From Caldilineae bacterium (GTDB taxonomy: Bacteria > Chloroflexota > Anaerolineae > DUEN01): a stretch of DNA of 63,702 bases. The position numbers and the translations under genes were made by a program. The notes beneath the pieces are model-generated. The model had not been told where the DNA came from, did not search any database, and worked only from the letters and a program-made list of their open reading frames with translations. Position 1 is the stretch's first letter, and the number at the start of each line of letters is the position of its first letter. Shown here in pieces: positions 9,671-18,429 of this stretch. The stretch covers positions 1 through 63,702 of the forward strand of contig DUEN01000022.1 in NCBI GenBank assembly GCA_011176545.1, given 5' to 3'.

Positions 9671-10355
9671 GTACGCCACTAGCGAGAGCGGCGATACCCT
9701 GGAGATGATCGAGCGGCCGCACGGCGGGCTCTCCTTCGTGCTCGCGGATGGACAGCGCAGCGGCCGCGGCGCCAAGGCCATCAGTAACTTGGTAGCCCGG
9801 AAGGCGATCTCGCTGCTGGCGGAGGGCGTGAGGGATGGCGCGGCCGCCCGGGCAGCTCACGATTATCTGCGCACGTTGCGTCGCGCCCAGGTCCTGGCCT
9901 CCCTCATCATCGTCTCAGTCGATCTCGTCAGCCAGACACTGGTCGTCTCGCGCAACACCGAGTGCCCGGTGGTGGTGGTGAGGGGAAGCGAAACGCGCCT
10001 ACTGGACGCCCCCAGCGAGCCCGTCGGGGTACGGGCCAAGATGAAACCCGTCATCGTCGAGCTGCCCATCCAAGCGGGTACGACGGTGGTAGCGGCCACG
10101 GATGGGGTGTGGTCGGCGGGCTCGCGGGCTCACCGGAGGCTGGATGTGCCTCAGCTCGTCGCCCAACTGTACCAGAAGTACGCGGGGGATCCGCGAGCCA
10201 TGGCAGATGCCATCCTGGCGGAGACGTTGGCCCTGGATGATGGCCGCCCGCATGATGATATCAGCGTGCTGGTGGTCTCCGTCCTTCAGGGCGAGTCGCC
10301 GGATCACGCGCGGCGGCTGGAGGTAAGTTTCCCTCTGCCGCCCATCATCAAGTAG
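9636..10355 (+). CDS. SpoIIE/PP2C-type protein phosphatase
   Basis: Metal-dependent serine phosphatase domain protein of 239 aa, essentially a stand-alone catalytic domain. Metal-binding signatures are FVLADGQRSGRGAKA (about residues 31-45), VAATDGVWS (about 151-159) and the late PHDDISVLVV. I chose the ATG at 9636, inside the preceding gene, because the protein homologous to the family begins there (MQIRAAAAKVAKYA); an upstream in-frame ATG would add a shadow of the preceding gene. No sensor domain is fused. Phosphatases of this family often act on anti-sigma antagonists, but no partner is encoded nearby. Confidence 0.85.
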   Translation: MQIRAAAAKVAKYATSESGDTLEMIERPHGGLSFVLADGQRSGRGAKAISNLVARKAISLLAEGVRDGAAARAAHDYLRTLRRAQVLASLIIVSVDLVSQTLVVSRNTECPVVVVRGSETRLLDAPSEPVGVRAKMKPVIVELPIQAGTTVVAATDGVWSAGSRAHRRLDVPQLVAQLYQKYAGDPRAMADAILAETLALDDGRPHDDISVLVVSVLQGESPDHARRLEVSFPLPPIIK

Positions 10356-10402
10356 GTAGGAACGGACCTGAGATCAGCCCCTATACGAAACGGCGGGGAG
10401 CG

Positions 10403-10792
10403 ATGCGCGTCAAGGTCGTGGGGCCGTGCGCCTCCGGCAAATCAACGCTGGTAGAGCGGCTGCGTGCGGCGGGCTACGACGCGCACCAGTGCCTGCAGGA
10501 ACACTCCTATGTGCCGGACATGTGGCGACGTGTGAACCCTCCCGATGTGTTGATCTTCGTGGACGCCCGACTGGAGACGGCCATGCGCCGCCGGCCGCGC
10601 TCTGACTGGTCGCCGGAGATCTTTGCGGAACAGCGGCGCCGATTGGCCCATGCGCGGGAGCATTGTGACCTCTATCTTGCCACGGATGACCTGACGCCGG
10701 ATCAGGTCTGCGAGAGGGCCCGGGCGTTCCTGGAGAGCCGTCGAGGAACCACTCAGGCGGAGCTGAACGGTGAGAAATCCCCCAATATTTGA
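10403..10792 (+). CDS. Small P-loop kinase-like protein, function unknown
   Basis: A 129-aa P-loop NTPase-like protein. The Walker A motif GPCASGKST (about residues 7-15) follows a first beta strand, and DVLIFVDARLE (about 48-58) fits a Walker B-like strand. Basic residues RRRPRSDW resemble a kinase lid. No substrate-binding motif identifies a specific kinase. The ATG at 10403 has a GGGGAG ribosome site. Its stop codon overlaps the -35 box of the secD promoter, so it is the last gene of the sucC-led group. Confidence 0.7.
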   Translation: MRVKVVGPCASGKSTLVERLRAAGYDAHQCLQEHSYVPDMWRRVNPPDVLIFVDARLETAMRRRPRSDWSPEIFAEQRRRLAHAREHCDLYLATDDLTPDQVCERARAFLESRRGTTQAELNGEKSPNI

Positions 10793-10818
10793 CAGAATCT
10801 GCCTTAGGCTGATATAAT
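10789..10818 (+). promoter_or_regulatory. Sigma-70-type promoter for secD-secF
   Basis: Consensus TTGACA (10789-10794), an 18-nt spacer and consensus TATAAT (10813-10818). It starts about 70-80 nt before the secD ATG. Both boxes are perfect matches, so strong constitutive expression is likely. Confidence 0.88.
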
Positions 10819-10898
10819 CGCTGTGTTTGCCCGCCCGAAGTCTCTCCAGGGCGGGCTCATCCTGCCATCAGCATCCCAAAGGCGAAGGGACTCACCAC

Positions 10899-12362
10899 AT
10901 GCGAGACCGTAACCTGACCGCACTTGTCGCTATTATCCTGTTAGCCCTGGTAGCTTTATACATCGCGCTCCCCATCGATCACCCCGATTGGTTGGTAAAT
11001 CTGCTGTTCTGGCAACCCCGCGATCTGCGCAGTCTGGAGTTGAAACTCGGCCTGGACCTGCAGGGCGGGCTGGAGGTGTTGCTGGAAGCCGACCTTCCGC
11101 CTGACCAGAAGATTGATAAGGATGCCATCGATGCGGCGCGGGTCATCGTGGAGCAGCGCGTGAACGGGCTGGGCGTCACGGAGCCTCTGGTCCAGCTCCA
11201 GGGGGACCGCCGCATCATCGTGCAGTTGCCGGGGATCGAAGAGCCGGAGCAGGCCATCGCCACCATCAAGGGAACCGGATTGCTCGAGTTCGTGGAAGCC
11301 GGCGCGAGGCCGGTGCCGCGCGGCGTCAAGATCCGGACCGACTTCGCTGGCGGGGAGTCGGCTGGCGAGGAGATCTCGGCGACGGCGACGGTGACCGCCA
11401 CGGGGACGATCACCTCCACCGAGGAAGTCACCGCCACGGAGGAGATCACTCCCACGGAGACGTCTCCCTTCGCCGATCGGGTGTTCCATACGGTCATGAC
11501 GGGAGCGGACCTGAAGGACGCCCGCGTCGAACTGGACAACCTGGGCCGGCCGTACATCGCTTTTGAGCTGACCGATGAGGGCGCCAAGAAGTTTGAGGAG
11601 TTCACCGGCGCCAACATTGGGCGGTTCTTATGCATCACGATGGACAAGGTCGTCATCTCCTGCCCCGAGATCCGGGCCAGGATCGGGAAGCGCGGCGTTA
11701 TCGAGGGCGGGCAGAAGGGATTTGAGTTGGCAGAGGCGCGCAACCTGGCCATCCAGATGCGCTATGGTGCCCTGCCAGTGCCGCTGAAGGTCGTCGATGT
11801 GCGCACCGTGGGGCCCACCCTGGGACAGGATTCTATCCAAAAGAGTATCACGGCCGGCCTGATCGGCGTGTCGGTGGTCTTGCTCTTCATGTTGACGTAC
11901 TATCGTCTGCCGGGGGCGCTGGCCGATATCGCCTTGCTCACGTACGCCGTGCTCAACCTGGCGATCTATAAACTCGTCCCCATCACGCTCACACTCCCGG
12001 GCATCGCGGGCTTCCTCCTGTCCACGGGCATGGCAGTGGACGCGAACATCCTGATCTTCGAGCGGATGAAGGAGGAGCTGCGCGCAGGGCGTCCGCTGCC
12101 CATGGCGGTGGAGGCCGGGTTCAGCCGGGCGTGGACCTCGATATGGGATTCCAACCTGTCCACCATTATCACCTGTATTATCCTGGCCTGGTTCGGGTCG
12201 AACTTCGGGGCCAGCACCGTCAAAGGGTTCGCAGTCAACCTGGGCCTGGGTGTGACGATCAGCATGTTCACCGCGGTGGTGGCCACCCGGACCTTCATGC
12301 GGGCGACTCTCAGCCGGGCTGGCGACCGCCTTCGCGAGCGCCGATGGCTGCTGGGGATCTGA
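10899..12362 (+). CDS. secD: Protein translocase subunit SecD
   Basis: Membrane subunit of SecDF, which uses the proton gradient to pull secreted proteins out of the SecYEG channel. From the ATG at 10899 (487 aa) there is one N-terminal membrane segment, the LGLDLQGGLEV motif, a periplasmic-type domain and five C-terminal membrane segments with STGMAVDANILIFERMKEEL. I rejected an upstream in-frame ATG at 10827, since it adds 24 residues without a signal. Within the extracellular domain a Thr/Glu-rich low-complexity stretch (about residues 160-190) is inserted. secF follows after 36 nt. Confidence 0.96.
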   Translation: MRDRNLTALVAIILLALVALYIALPIDHPDWLVNLLFWQPRDLRSLELKLGLDLQGGLEVLLEADLPPDQKIDKDAIDAARVIVEQRVNGLGVTEPLVQLQGDRRIIVQLPGIEEPEQAIATIKGTGLLEFVEAGARPVPRGVKIRTDFAGGESAGEEISATATVTATGTITSTEEVTATEEITPTETSPFADRVFHTVMTGADLKDARVELDNLGRPYIAFELTDEGAKKFEEFTGANIGRFLCITMDKVVISCPEIRARIGKRGVIEGGQKGFELAEARNLAIQMRYGALPVPLKVVDVRTVGPTLGQDSIQKSITAGLIGVSVVLLFMLTYYRLPGALADIALLTYAVLNLAIYKLVPITLTLPGIAGFLLSTGMAVDANILIFERMKEELRAGRPLPMAVEAGFSRAWTSIWDSNLSTIITCIILAWFGSNFGASTVKGFAVNLGLGVTISMFTAVVATRTFMRATLSRAGDRLRERRWLLGI

Positions 12363-12398
12363 TCCTGAATGAACGGTTAGAGGTGAGGAGGCGTCCCA

Positions 12399-13340
12399 TT
12401 GTTTAACATCGTCGAGAAACGTGGCTGGTACTTTCTGCTCTCGGCCCTGATCATCACGCCAGGGCTCATCGCCATGATCTATTCGACCATCACGTATGGC
12501 ACCCCCCTGCGTCTCAGCATCGACTTCACCGGAGGCTCCTTCTGGGAGATCCGTTTTCAGGAGCCGGTACAGCCGACTGAGGTCCGGGACATCTTCGTCG
12601 ATCGGGGGTTTACTGACACTGTGGTACAGACCGTGGGCGATGGGCGCACGGTGGTCATCCGATTGAAACCAATCGACAACGAGATGAAGGTCGAGCTGCG
12701 TCAGGTATTGGAGGAGCGATTCGGCCCGATCGAGGAGCGGCAATTCCGCTCCGTGGGACCGGCGATTGGCCAGGAGGTGACGCGAGCGGCCACGGTGGCT
12801 GTCTTCGCGGCGGCGGTGGCCATCCTGGGATTCATCATCTTCGCGTTCCGCAAGGTGCCTCACCCCTTCCGCTTTGGCATCTGCGCGATCATCGCGATGA
12901 TCCACGACATCCTGGTTACGGCCGGGCTCTTCTCCATCGCCGGGATCTTCCTGGGCTGGGAGGTCGATGCGCTCTTCCTCACCGCGCTGCTGACGGTGAT
13001 CGGCTTCTCCGTGCAGGATACCATCGTCGTCTTCGACCGTATCCGAGAGAATGTCCCCAAGCGACGTGGGGAGCCGTTTGAGACGATCGTGAATCGGAGT
13101 CTGCTGGAGACGCTGCACCGCTCCCTGGCCACCCAGCTCAACGCCATCTTCGTGATGATCGCCATCCTGCTCTTCGGCGGCGCGACCATCAAGCAATTCA
13201 TCGCCACGATGCTGGTGGGCCTGATCAGCGGCACGTATTCGTCCATCTTCAACGCGGTGCCGCTGTTGGTGGTATGGGAGAAAGGGGACATATCACGGCT
13301 GTGGGCTCGGCTGCGCGGCCGTCAGCCTGCGACGGCGTGA
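12399..13340 (+). CDS. secF: Protein translocase subunit SecF
   Basis: Partner of SecD in the SecDF export motor. The 313-aa protein begins at a TTG (12399) after a GAGGAG ribosome site; MFNIVEKRGWYF is a normal SecF start. The IDFTGGSFWEI motif (about residues 43-53) and the GFSVQDTIVVFDRIREN block in the fourth membrane segment are diagnostic. Six membrane segments are visible. It is co-transcribed with secD. Confidence 0.96.
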   Translation: MFNIVEKRGWYFLLSALIITPGLIAMIYSTITYGTPLRLSIDFTGGSFWEIRFQEPVQPTEVRDIFVDRGFTDTVVQTVGDGRTVVIRLKPIDNEMKVELRQVLEERFGPIEERQFRSVGPAIGQEVTRAATVAVFAAAVAILGFIIFAFRKVPHPFRFGICAIIAMIHDILVTAGLFSIAGIFLGWEVDALFLTALLTVIGFSVQDTIVVFDRIRENVPKRRGEPFETIVNRSLLETLHRSLATQLNAIFVMIAILLFGGATIKQFIATMLVGLISGTYSSIFNAVPLLVVWEKGDISRLWARLRGRQPATA

Positions 13341-13361
13341 TCCGGCTCGACACGGGCTTGC

Positions 13362-13390
13362 TTTACAAATCCCCCTATCTGCGCTATAAT
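13362..13390 (+). promoter_or_regulatory. Sigma-70-type promoter upstream of greA
   Basis: TTTACA (13362-13367), a 17-nt spacer and TATAAT (13385-13390). Transcription would begin near 13397, about 160 nt ahead of greA, and run straight into two terminator-like hairpins. Confidence 0.82.
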
Positions 13391-13398
13391 GAGACTAA

Positions 13399-13443
13399 GC
13401 TGGTGATCCCCACGGAGGGGCGATCTTCCAGCCCTTTTGTTTT
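13399..13443 (+). terminator. First terminator-like hairpin in the greA leader
   Basis: GCTGG...GATCCCC (13399-13411) pairs with GGGG-C-GATC...CCAGC (13417-13432), leaving a 5-nt loop and small bulges, and is followed by CCTTTTGTTTTA. It begins within a few nucleotides of the predicted transcription start. Confidence 0.65.
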
Positions 13444-13468
13444 ACCGAAAATCCCCAAACTCGATACA

Positions 13469-13513
13469 GGGGCCTGAAGGCTATCATATAAGGCGCTTCA
13501 GGTACCCTTTTTT
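13469..13513 (+). terminator. Second terminator-like hairpin in the greA leader
   Basis: CCTGAAG (13473-13479) pairs with CTTCAGG (13496-13502), extended by GGG/CCC at the base, and is followed by six T residues (13508-13513). It ends about 45 nt before the greA ATG. Confidence 0.7.
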
Positions 13514-13558
13514 ATCCCCGACTGCGCGAGATCTCGAACGGGAGAAAGGCGAGGCACC

Positions 13559-14032
13559 ATGGCCGAGGAACAGGAAGTCTATCTAACGGCGGAAGGGCTG
13601 AAGAAGCTCCAGGAGGAGCTGGAATACCTGCGTAATGTCCGTCGCCCCCAAATCGCCAAGCATATCCACGACGCTAAGGCCGACGGCGACATCTCCGAAA
13701 ACGCCGGCTATGATGAGGCCAAAAACGAACAGGCTTTCGTCGAGGGTCGCATCAAAACCATCGAGGCGCTGCTCCGCAAGGCCATCATTATCGAGAAATC
13801 CGAGGATACCCAGGAGGTCCGCTTAGGCTCATCCGTGACGATCCGGGAGGTGGACGGGGACGAGCTGGAGACCTACCAAATCGTGGGTTCGGCCGAGGTC
13901 GATCCCGCCCAGGGCAAGATCAGCAACGTTTCACCGCTGGGGAAGGCTCTGCTCGGCCGTCGTGTCGGCGATCAAGTGACGGTGCAGACGCCAGACGGCG
14001 TCCTCCGCTTCGAGATCGTGGAGATCTCATAG
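13559..14032 (+). CDS. greA: Transcription elongation factor GreA
   Basis: Cleavage factor that rescues backtracked RNA polymerase by inserting a coiled coil into the secondary channel. At 157 aa it has the usual length. The coiled-coil tip carries GDISENAGY with the catalytic acids Asp44 and Glu47, and the C-terminal FKBP-like domain contains SPLGKALLGRRVGD. It has its own promoter and an unusually structured leader. A terminator follows at 14062, so it is a single-gene unit. Confidence 0.97.
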   Translation: MAEEQEVYLTAEGLKKLQEELEYLRNVRRPQIAKHIHDAKADGDISENAGYDEAKNEQAFVEGRIKTIEALLRKAIIIEKSEDTQEVRLGSSVTIREVDGDELETYQIVGSAEVDPAQGKISNVSPLGKALLGRRVGDQVTVQTPDGVLRFEIVEIS

Positions 14033-14061
14033 CCTATAGCCCAGCCAGCCAGATCCTTGCA

Positions 14062-14087
14062 CGCGACCCGGCCTCGGGTCGCGTTGT
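14062..14087 (+). terminator. Terminator-like hairpin after greA
   Basis: Perfect 9-bp stem CGCGACCCG (14062-14070) and CGGGTCGCG (14075-14083) with loop GCCT, followed by a weak T-tract TTGTC. Confidence 0.65.
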
Positions 14088-14197
14088 CATGCCTATAAGC
14101 CGCACTTACAGGGGCGCAGCGATGCCATGCCTCATCGGCATCAAGCTAAGCTGGTATGCTCCCACATCCCTGGAAGACTCGGAGGAGCGCTGGCCCC

Positions 14198-14221
14198 GTA
14201 AGGGCGACCGGCCGGTCGCCC
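14198..14221. repeat. Palindromic repeat, GTAGGGGCG family
   Basis: Perfect 20-bp palindrome (half-site GGGCGACCGG) preceded by GTAA. It belongs to the family also seen at 24354, 27816, 41915, 49894, 49984 and 50025. The surrounding gap 14033-14326 has no other recognised content. Confidence 0.7.
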
Positions 14222-14326
14222 GAATAGAGACGCGCCCCACCGATAGGACGCAGTATGCTGCGCCCCTGAGATGATGAAAAGCAGTATGCCATGTGTATGA
14301 TGCCTTCGATCACGCAGGAGAGCGCG

Positions 14327-15802
14327 ATGAGCGAACCACTGACGGAACAGGAGATCGTACGGAGACAGAAACTGGAACGCCTTCGGGCGGCCGGTATCGA
14401 TCCATATCCGCCGCGAGCTCACCGCACCCACACGGCGGCTGAGGCCATCGCCGCCTTCGAAGCCGGGCAGCTAAGCGAGGATCAGGCGCTCACGCTGGTC
14501 GGACGCCTGATGGCCATCCGCATCATGGGCAAGGCGTCCTTCGCCCACATCGAGGATGGAAGTGGCCGCATCCAGTTCTACATCCGTCGAGACGTGGTGG
14601 GAGATGAGGTCTACGAATTCTTCCGCCGCGATCTGGATTTAGGCGATTTCGTCGAGGTCACCGGTCCCATCTTCCGCACCCGCACCGGCGAAGTGACGCT
14701 CAAGGTCGAGAAGATCCGCCTGCTGGCCAAGGCGCTGCTTCCCCTACCCGATAAGTGGCACGGGCTGCGGGACGTGGAGACCCGATATCGACATCGTTAT
14801 GTCGATCTGATGGTCAACCCCCAGGTGCGCCAGGTGTTCATCACCCGGGCGCGCATCATCCAAGCGATCCGGCGCTTCCTGGATGAGCGCGGCTTCCTGG
14901 AGGTGGAGACCCCCATCCTCCAGCCGGTATACGGCGGCGCGGCCGCGCGCCCTTTCATCACCCATCACAACCAACTCGACCAGGACCTTTACCTGCGCAT
15001 CTCCTTCGAGCTCTACCTGAAGCGTCTTCTCGTAGGCGGCTACGAGAAGGTCTACGAGATCGGTCGGGACTTCCGCAACGAGGGCATCTCCTTCAAGCAC
15101 AATCCTGAGTTCACCCAGCTGGAATTTTATTGGGCCTACGCCGATTACGAGAAGGTCATGGACCTGGTCGAAGAGATGGTCGTCTACGTGGTCCAGGATG
15201 TGTTGGGCAGCACGCATCTCCATTATCAGGGACATGAGATCGATCTCACGCCGCCGTGGCGGCGGGTGACGCTGCGCGAGGCCATCCGAGAGCGCACGGG
15301 CATTGATTATGTCGAGTATCCTACGGCGGAGAAGCTGGCGGCCGTCATGCGGGAGCGTGGCTATGAGCCCCAACCCAAGGCGACGTGGGGTAAGCTCGTG
15401 GATTATCTGTTAGGAAGTGAGGTGGAGCCTCACCTCATCCAGCCCACCTTCGTATTGGATTATCCTCGAGATATCTCCCCCCTGGCGAAGAAGAAGCCGG
15501 ACGATCCCACCCACGTGGAGCGGTTCGAGTTCTTCGTCGGTGGTATGGAGATGGGCAACGCCTTCACGGAGCTCAACGACCCATTAGATCAGGAGCAACG
15601 GTTCCTGGAGATGCGTCGGCTGTACGCGCCGGAGGACGAGGAGGCCCATCCCCTGGATGAGGATTACCTGCTGGCCCAGCGCTATGGCATGCCTCCCAAC
15701 GGGGGTTTCGGGATGGGGATCGATCGTTTCACCATGTTGCTCACCGACAAGCCCTCCATCCGGGAGGTGATCCTCTTCCCACATCTACGCAGTAAGGATT
15801 AA
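14327..15802 (+). CDS. lysS: Lysyl-tRNA synthetase, class II
   Basis: Charges tRNA-Lys. The 491-aa protein has an N-terminal OB-fold anticodon-binding domain (LVGRLMAIRIMGKASFAHI) and the class II catalytic core: motif 2 FRNEGISFKHNPEFTQLE and motif 3 GFGMGIDRFTMLL. I placed the start at ATG 14327, after AGGAG. An upstream in-frame ATG at 14291 lacks a ribosome site. The GH57 gene follows after 3 nt and probably shares the transcript. Confidence 0.97.
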   Translation: MSEPLTEQEIVRRQKLERLRAAGIDPYPPRAHRTHTAAEAIAAFEAGQLSEDQALTLVGRLMAIRIMGKASFAHIEDGSGRIQFYIRRDVVGDEVYEFFRRDLDLGDFVEVTGPIFRTRTGEVTLKVEKIRLLAKALLPLPDKWHGLRDVETRYRHRYVDLMVNPQVRQVFITRARIIQAIRRFLDERGFLEVETPILQPVYGGAAARPFITHHNQLDQDLYLRISFELYLKRLLVGGYEKVYEIGRDFRNEGISFKHNPEFTQLEFYWAYADYEKVMDLVEEMVVYVVQDVLGSTHLHYQGHEIDLTPPWRRVTLREAIRERTGIDYVEYPTAEKLAAVMRERGYEPQPKATWGKLVDYLLGSEVEPHLIQPTFVLDYPRDISPLAKKKPDDPTHVERFEFFVGGMEMGNAFTELNDPLDQEQRFLEMRRLYAPEDEEAHPLDEDYLLAQRYGMPPNGGFGMGIDRFTMLLTDKPSIREVILFPHLRSKD

Positions 15803-15805
15803 GAA

Positions 15806-17947
15806 GTGGAGCATCCACTTTACGTAGCGTTCATCTGGCACATGCATCAGCCGGATTACCGGGACCCCGTCACGGGGCTATTACGGCTGCCATGGGTGCG
15901 TCTCCACGCGGCCAAAGACTATCTACACATGGCGGAGGTGCTGAGCCAGTACCCCGACGTTCATGCCACGGTGAACTTCGCGCCCATCCTCGTCGAACAG
16001 TTGATGGCCTACACCTCCGGACGGGCGGAGGACTACATCATGTACCTCAGCCGCCAGACCGCCTGGACGGAGGAGGAGCGCGCCTACATCCGCAACCTGG
16101 GATTCAGCGCCCACCGTGAGAATATGATCCGGCCCCACCCGCCCTACTGGGATCTTCTCCAGCGCCATGAAGCGGCCCCTGACGATCTGGACGTCTTCAC
16201 GGATCAGGAGTATAGGGATATCCTCGCTTGGTTCCAATTGGCGTGGACGGATCCCAATCGCCTGCAAGGGGATGAGGCGCTGCGACGGTTGGTGGAAAAA
16301 GGCCGCGGGTTCACTATCGAAGACCTGGCGCAGATCATCGACCGGCATCGGGAGATGTGCGCCCAGGTGATCCCGCTTTATCGTAAGCTGGCGGACCGCG
16401 GCCAGATCGAGCTGACCACATCACCCTACGCGCACCCCATCCTGCCGCTTCTGATCGATACCACCCATGCCCAGCGGGCCACCCCTGGGCTCCCCGTCCC
16501 GGAGCCTCCGTTCCGGGCGCCGGAGGACGCGCTGGCCCACTTGCAGATGGCTCAGGAGAAGCATGAGCGCGTCTTCGGCCATCACCCAGCCGGGTTGTGG
16601 CCCTCGGAGGGCGCCGTCTCCCAGGAGGCGGTGGAGCAGATCGCGGCCGCGGGGTTCCGCTGGCTGGCCTCCGATGAGGCCATCCTGGGGCGATGCTTGG
16701 GACGATGGTTCGAGCGCGATCTCCAGGAGGCGGTCACCACACCCGATCTGCTTTACCAGCCATACATCGTCATGATCGATAACCAGCCGGGGCCGGCTAT
16801 CATCTTCCGAGATCACGCCCTATCGGATCGTATCGGTTTCACCTATCAGCATATCCCTGGCGAGCAGGCGGCTGAGGACTTGATCGTGCGGCTGCAGATC
16901 ATCCGACGGCGCCTGCCCGACTCCCGCCCCCATCTGGTCCCCATCATCCTGGATGGGGAGAACTGCTGGGAGGGATACGAACACAACGGGGACATCTTCC
17001 TGCATAGCCTCTATCGCCGCCTGAGCGAGAGCCAGGACCTGCGCGCGGTCACGGTCAGCGAATATCTGGAGATGAATCCGCCGCACAACGCGCTGGCCCG
17101 GGTCACCACCGGTTCATGGATCAACGGTGACCTGACCACCTGGATGGGCGATCCCGAACACATCCGGGCCTGGTCGCTCCTGCGCGATACGCGCGCCTTC
17201 CTCGTCGATTACGAGGCGTCGCATCCTGACCTGCCCGCGGACGCCCGTGAGCGCGCCTGGCAATCGATCTACGCGGCCGAGGGGAGCGATTGGTTCTGGT
17301 GGTACTCTCAGAGGAACACATCAGATCAGGACGCCCTGTTCGACGAGCTATTCCGCAACCACCTGGCTAACGTCTATCGGGCGCTGGATCAACCCACCCC
17401 GGAGAGCTTAATGGAGCCCATCGTGGCCCGGGGGAAACGCCTGGATCAGATTCGCGTCCAACACCGGTATCTGACGCCGAAGCTTCAGGCGGATCCGGAT
17501 CCCACCCGGGAGTGGCGTGAGGCACTTCACGTGCAGGCGATGGCTTCCAGCGGCGCTATGCAACAGGCCGGACACGGGCTGCGAGCGATGCGCGTCGCCT
17601 ATGACGCCGATCACGTCTACATCCGGCTGGAGACCATCGAGCCGCTACAAGCACTGCGACTGGAGGTCCGAATCCGTGGCAAGGAGGGACATGAGCATCG
17701 GATCGTGTGGACGCCGGGCTCGGAGGCCGCGCTCCTGGGCGAACAGAGGCTCCACACGGCGCTGGGAGATCGCATCCTGGAGATGGCCATCCCTTTGAGC
17801 GCGGTAGGAGTAAGGCTGGGCGACCGCCTCCAGGTTCAGGGATGCGCCATGCACGATGACAGGGAGACCAACCGAGTCCCTACTCACCACCCTCTGGAAC
17901 TGACGCTGACGCCGCTTGAGGAGACGCCAGACCAGCAGGCACCATGA
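15806..17947 (+). CDS. Glycoside hydrolase family 57 protein
   Basis: Retaining alpha-glucan-active enzyme (amylase, branching or glucanotransferase type) acting on storage glucan. The N-terminus VAFIWHMHQPDYRDP is GH57 region 1. LWPSEGAVSQE holds the nucleophile Glu268 and ILDGENCWEGYEHNG holds the acid/base Asp383. The C-terminal part (about residues 560-713) is a beta-rich domain that may bind carbohydrate. The start is GTG at 15806, only 3 nt after lysS. There is no signal peptide, so it is probably cytoplasmic. Exact specificity cannot be read. A terminator follows. Confidence 0.9.
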   Translation: MEHPLYVAFIWHMHQPDYRDPVTGLLRLPWVRLHAAKDYLHMAEVLSQYPDVHATVNFAPILVEQLMAYTSGRAEDYIMYLSRQTAWTEEERAYIRNLGFSAHRENMIRPHPPYWDLLQRHEAAPDDLDVFTDQEYRDILAWFQLAWTDPNRLQGDEALRRLVEKGRGFTIEDLAQIIDRHREMCAQVIPLYRKLADRGQIELTTSPYAHPILPLLIDTTHAQRATPGLPVPEPPFRAPEDALAHLQMAQEKHERVFGHHPAGLWPSEGAVSQEAVEQIAAAGFRWLASDEAILGRCLGRWFERDLQEAVTTPDLLYQPYIVMIDNQPGPAIIFRDHALSDRIGFTYQHIPGEQAAEDLIVRLQIIRRRLPDSRPHLVPIILDGENCWEGYEHNGDIFLHSLYRRLSESQDLRAVTVSEYLEMNPPHNALARVTTGSWINGDLTTWMGDPEHIRAWSLLRDTRAFLVDYEASHPDLPADARERAWQSIYAAEGSDWFWWYSQRNTSDQDALFDELFRNHLANVYRALDQPTPESLMEPIVARGKRLDQIRVQHRYLTPKLQADPDPTREWREALHVQAMASSGAMQQAGHGLRAMRVAYDADHVYIRLETIEPLQALRLEVRIRGKEGHEHRIVWTPGSEAALLGEQRLHTALGDRILEMAIPLSAVGVRLGDRLQVQGCAMHDDRETNRVPTHHPLELTLTPLEETPDQQAP

Positions 17948-17966
17948 TCTCCACCGCGACATGGAG

Positions 17967-18000
17967 AACCCTGGCTTCTCGGGGAAGCCGGGGTTTTCTT
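17967..18000 (+). terminator. Intrinsic terminator after the GH57 gene
   Basis: AACCCTGGCTTC (17967-17978) pairs with GAAGCCGGGGTT (17984-17995) with one mismatch, followed by TTCTT. Confidence 0.82.
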
Positions 18001-18083
18001 GTCAGAGCAGTAAGTGCAGGAGACGCCCCGATCCTCACGAGAGCCACAAATTGATCAGAGCAGCCCCGGAGACATGCCTCGCC

Positions 18084-18420
18084 TCAATCGCCCGCCCAAG
18101 GTACAGCGATCATCTCCACGCTATGATCCCGCATGGCCTCACACGCCTGCGGATACCACGAGTCGGCACAGATGAGCACGCCCAACCTGCCCGCGGGCGT
18201 ATCAAAGGCAGGCCACCAGGCATAGCCCGCGATGAGTTGCCCCGCCCCGCTCTTAAGCATATAATTGAGCTGCTGCCCAATGGGACCGTATGGCGGAGAT
18301 GGTTCGACGAGAAATCGCGGCCGAGGATACGTTGCCGCTCGATGAGGTTTTCCCTACCTGACGCCGCATCCGCTGGTGCTCCGGCAGCGCAGGTGAGCTT
18401 GGCCGTATCCGGTCTAAGGA
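18084..18420 (-). pseudogene. Decayed carbon-nitrogen hydrolase (nitrilase family) fragment
   Basis: Manual translation of the minus strand gives a nitrilase-like stretch, GRLGVLICADSWYPQACEAM, with the family's Cys in an LICAD setting, preceded by FLVEPSPPYGPIGQQLNYML. It ends at a TGA at 18084-18086. Upstream residues (ENLIERQRILGRDF) fit the same family but lie in a different frame, which implies a frameshift near 18315. No start codon or N-terminal Glu motif is found. This accounts for most of the gap between the GH57 gene and the glycyl radical enzyme. The family assignment is moderate. Confidence 0.5.
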
Positions 18421-18429
18421 AAGCTTCGG

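Noticed and set aside
11628-13196. Long minus-strand ORF (522 codons) opposite secD/secF
   Set aside because: It is antisense to two clearly conserved genes, is rich in charged low-complexity residues, and arises from codon bias in GC-rich DNA.
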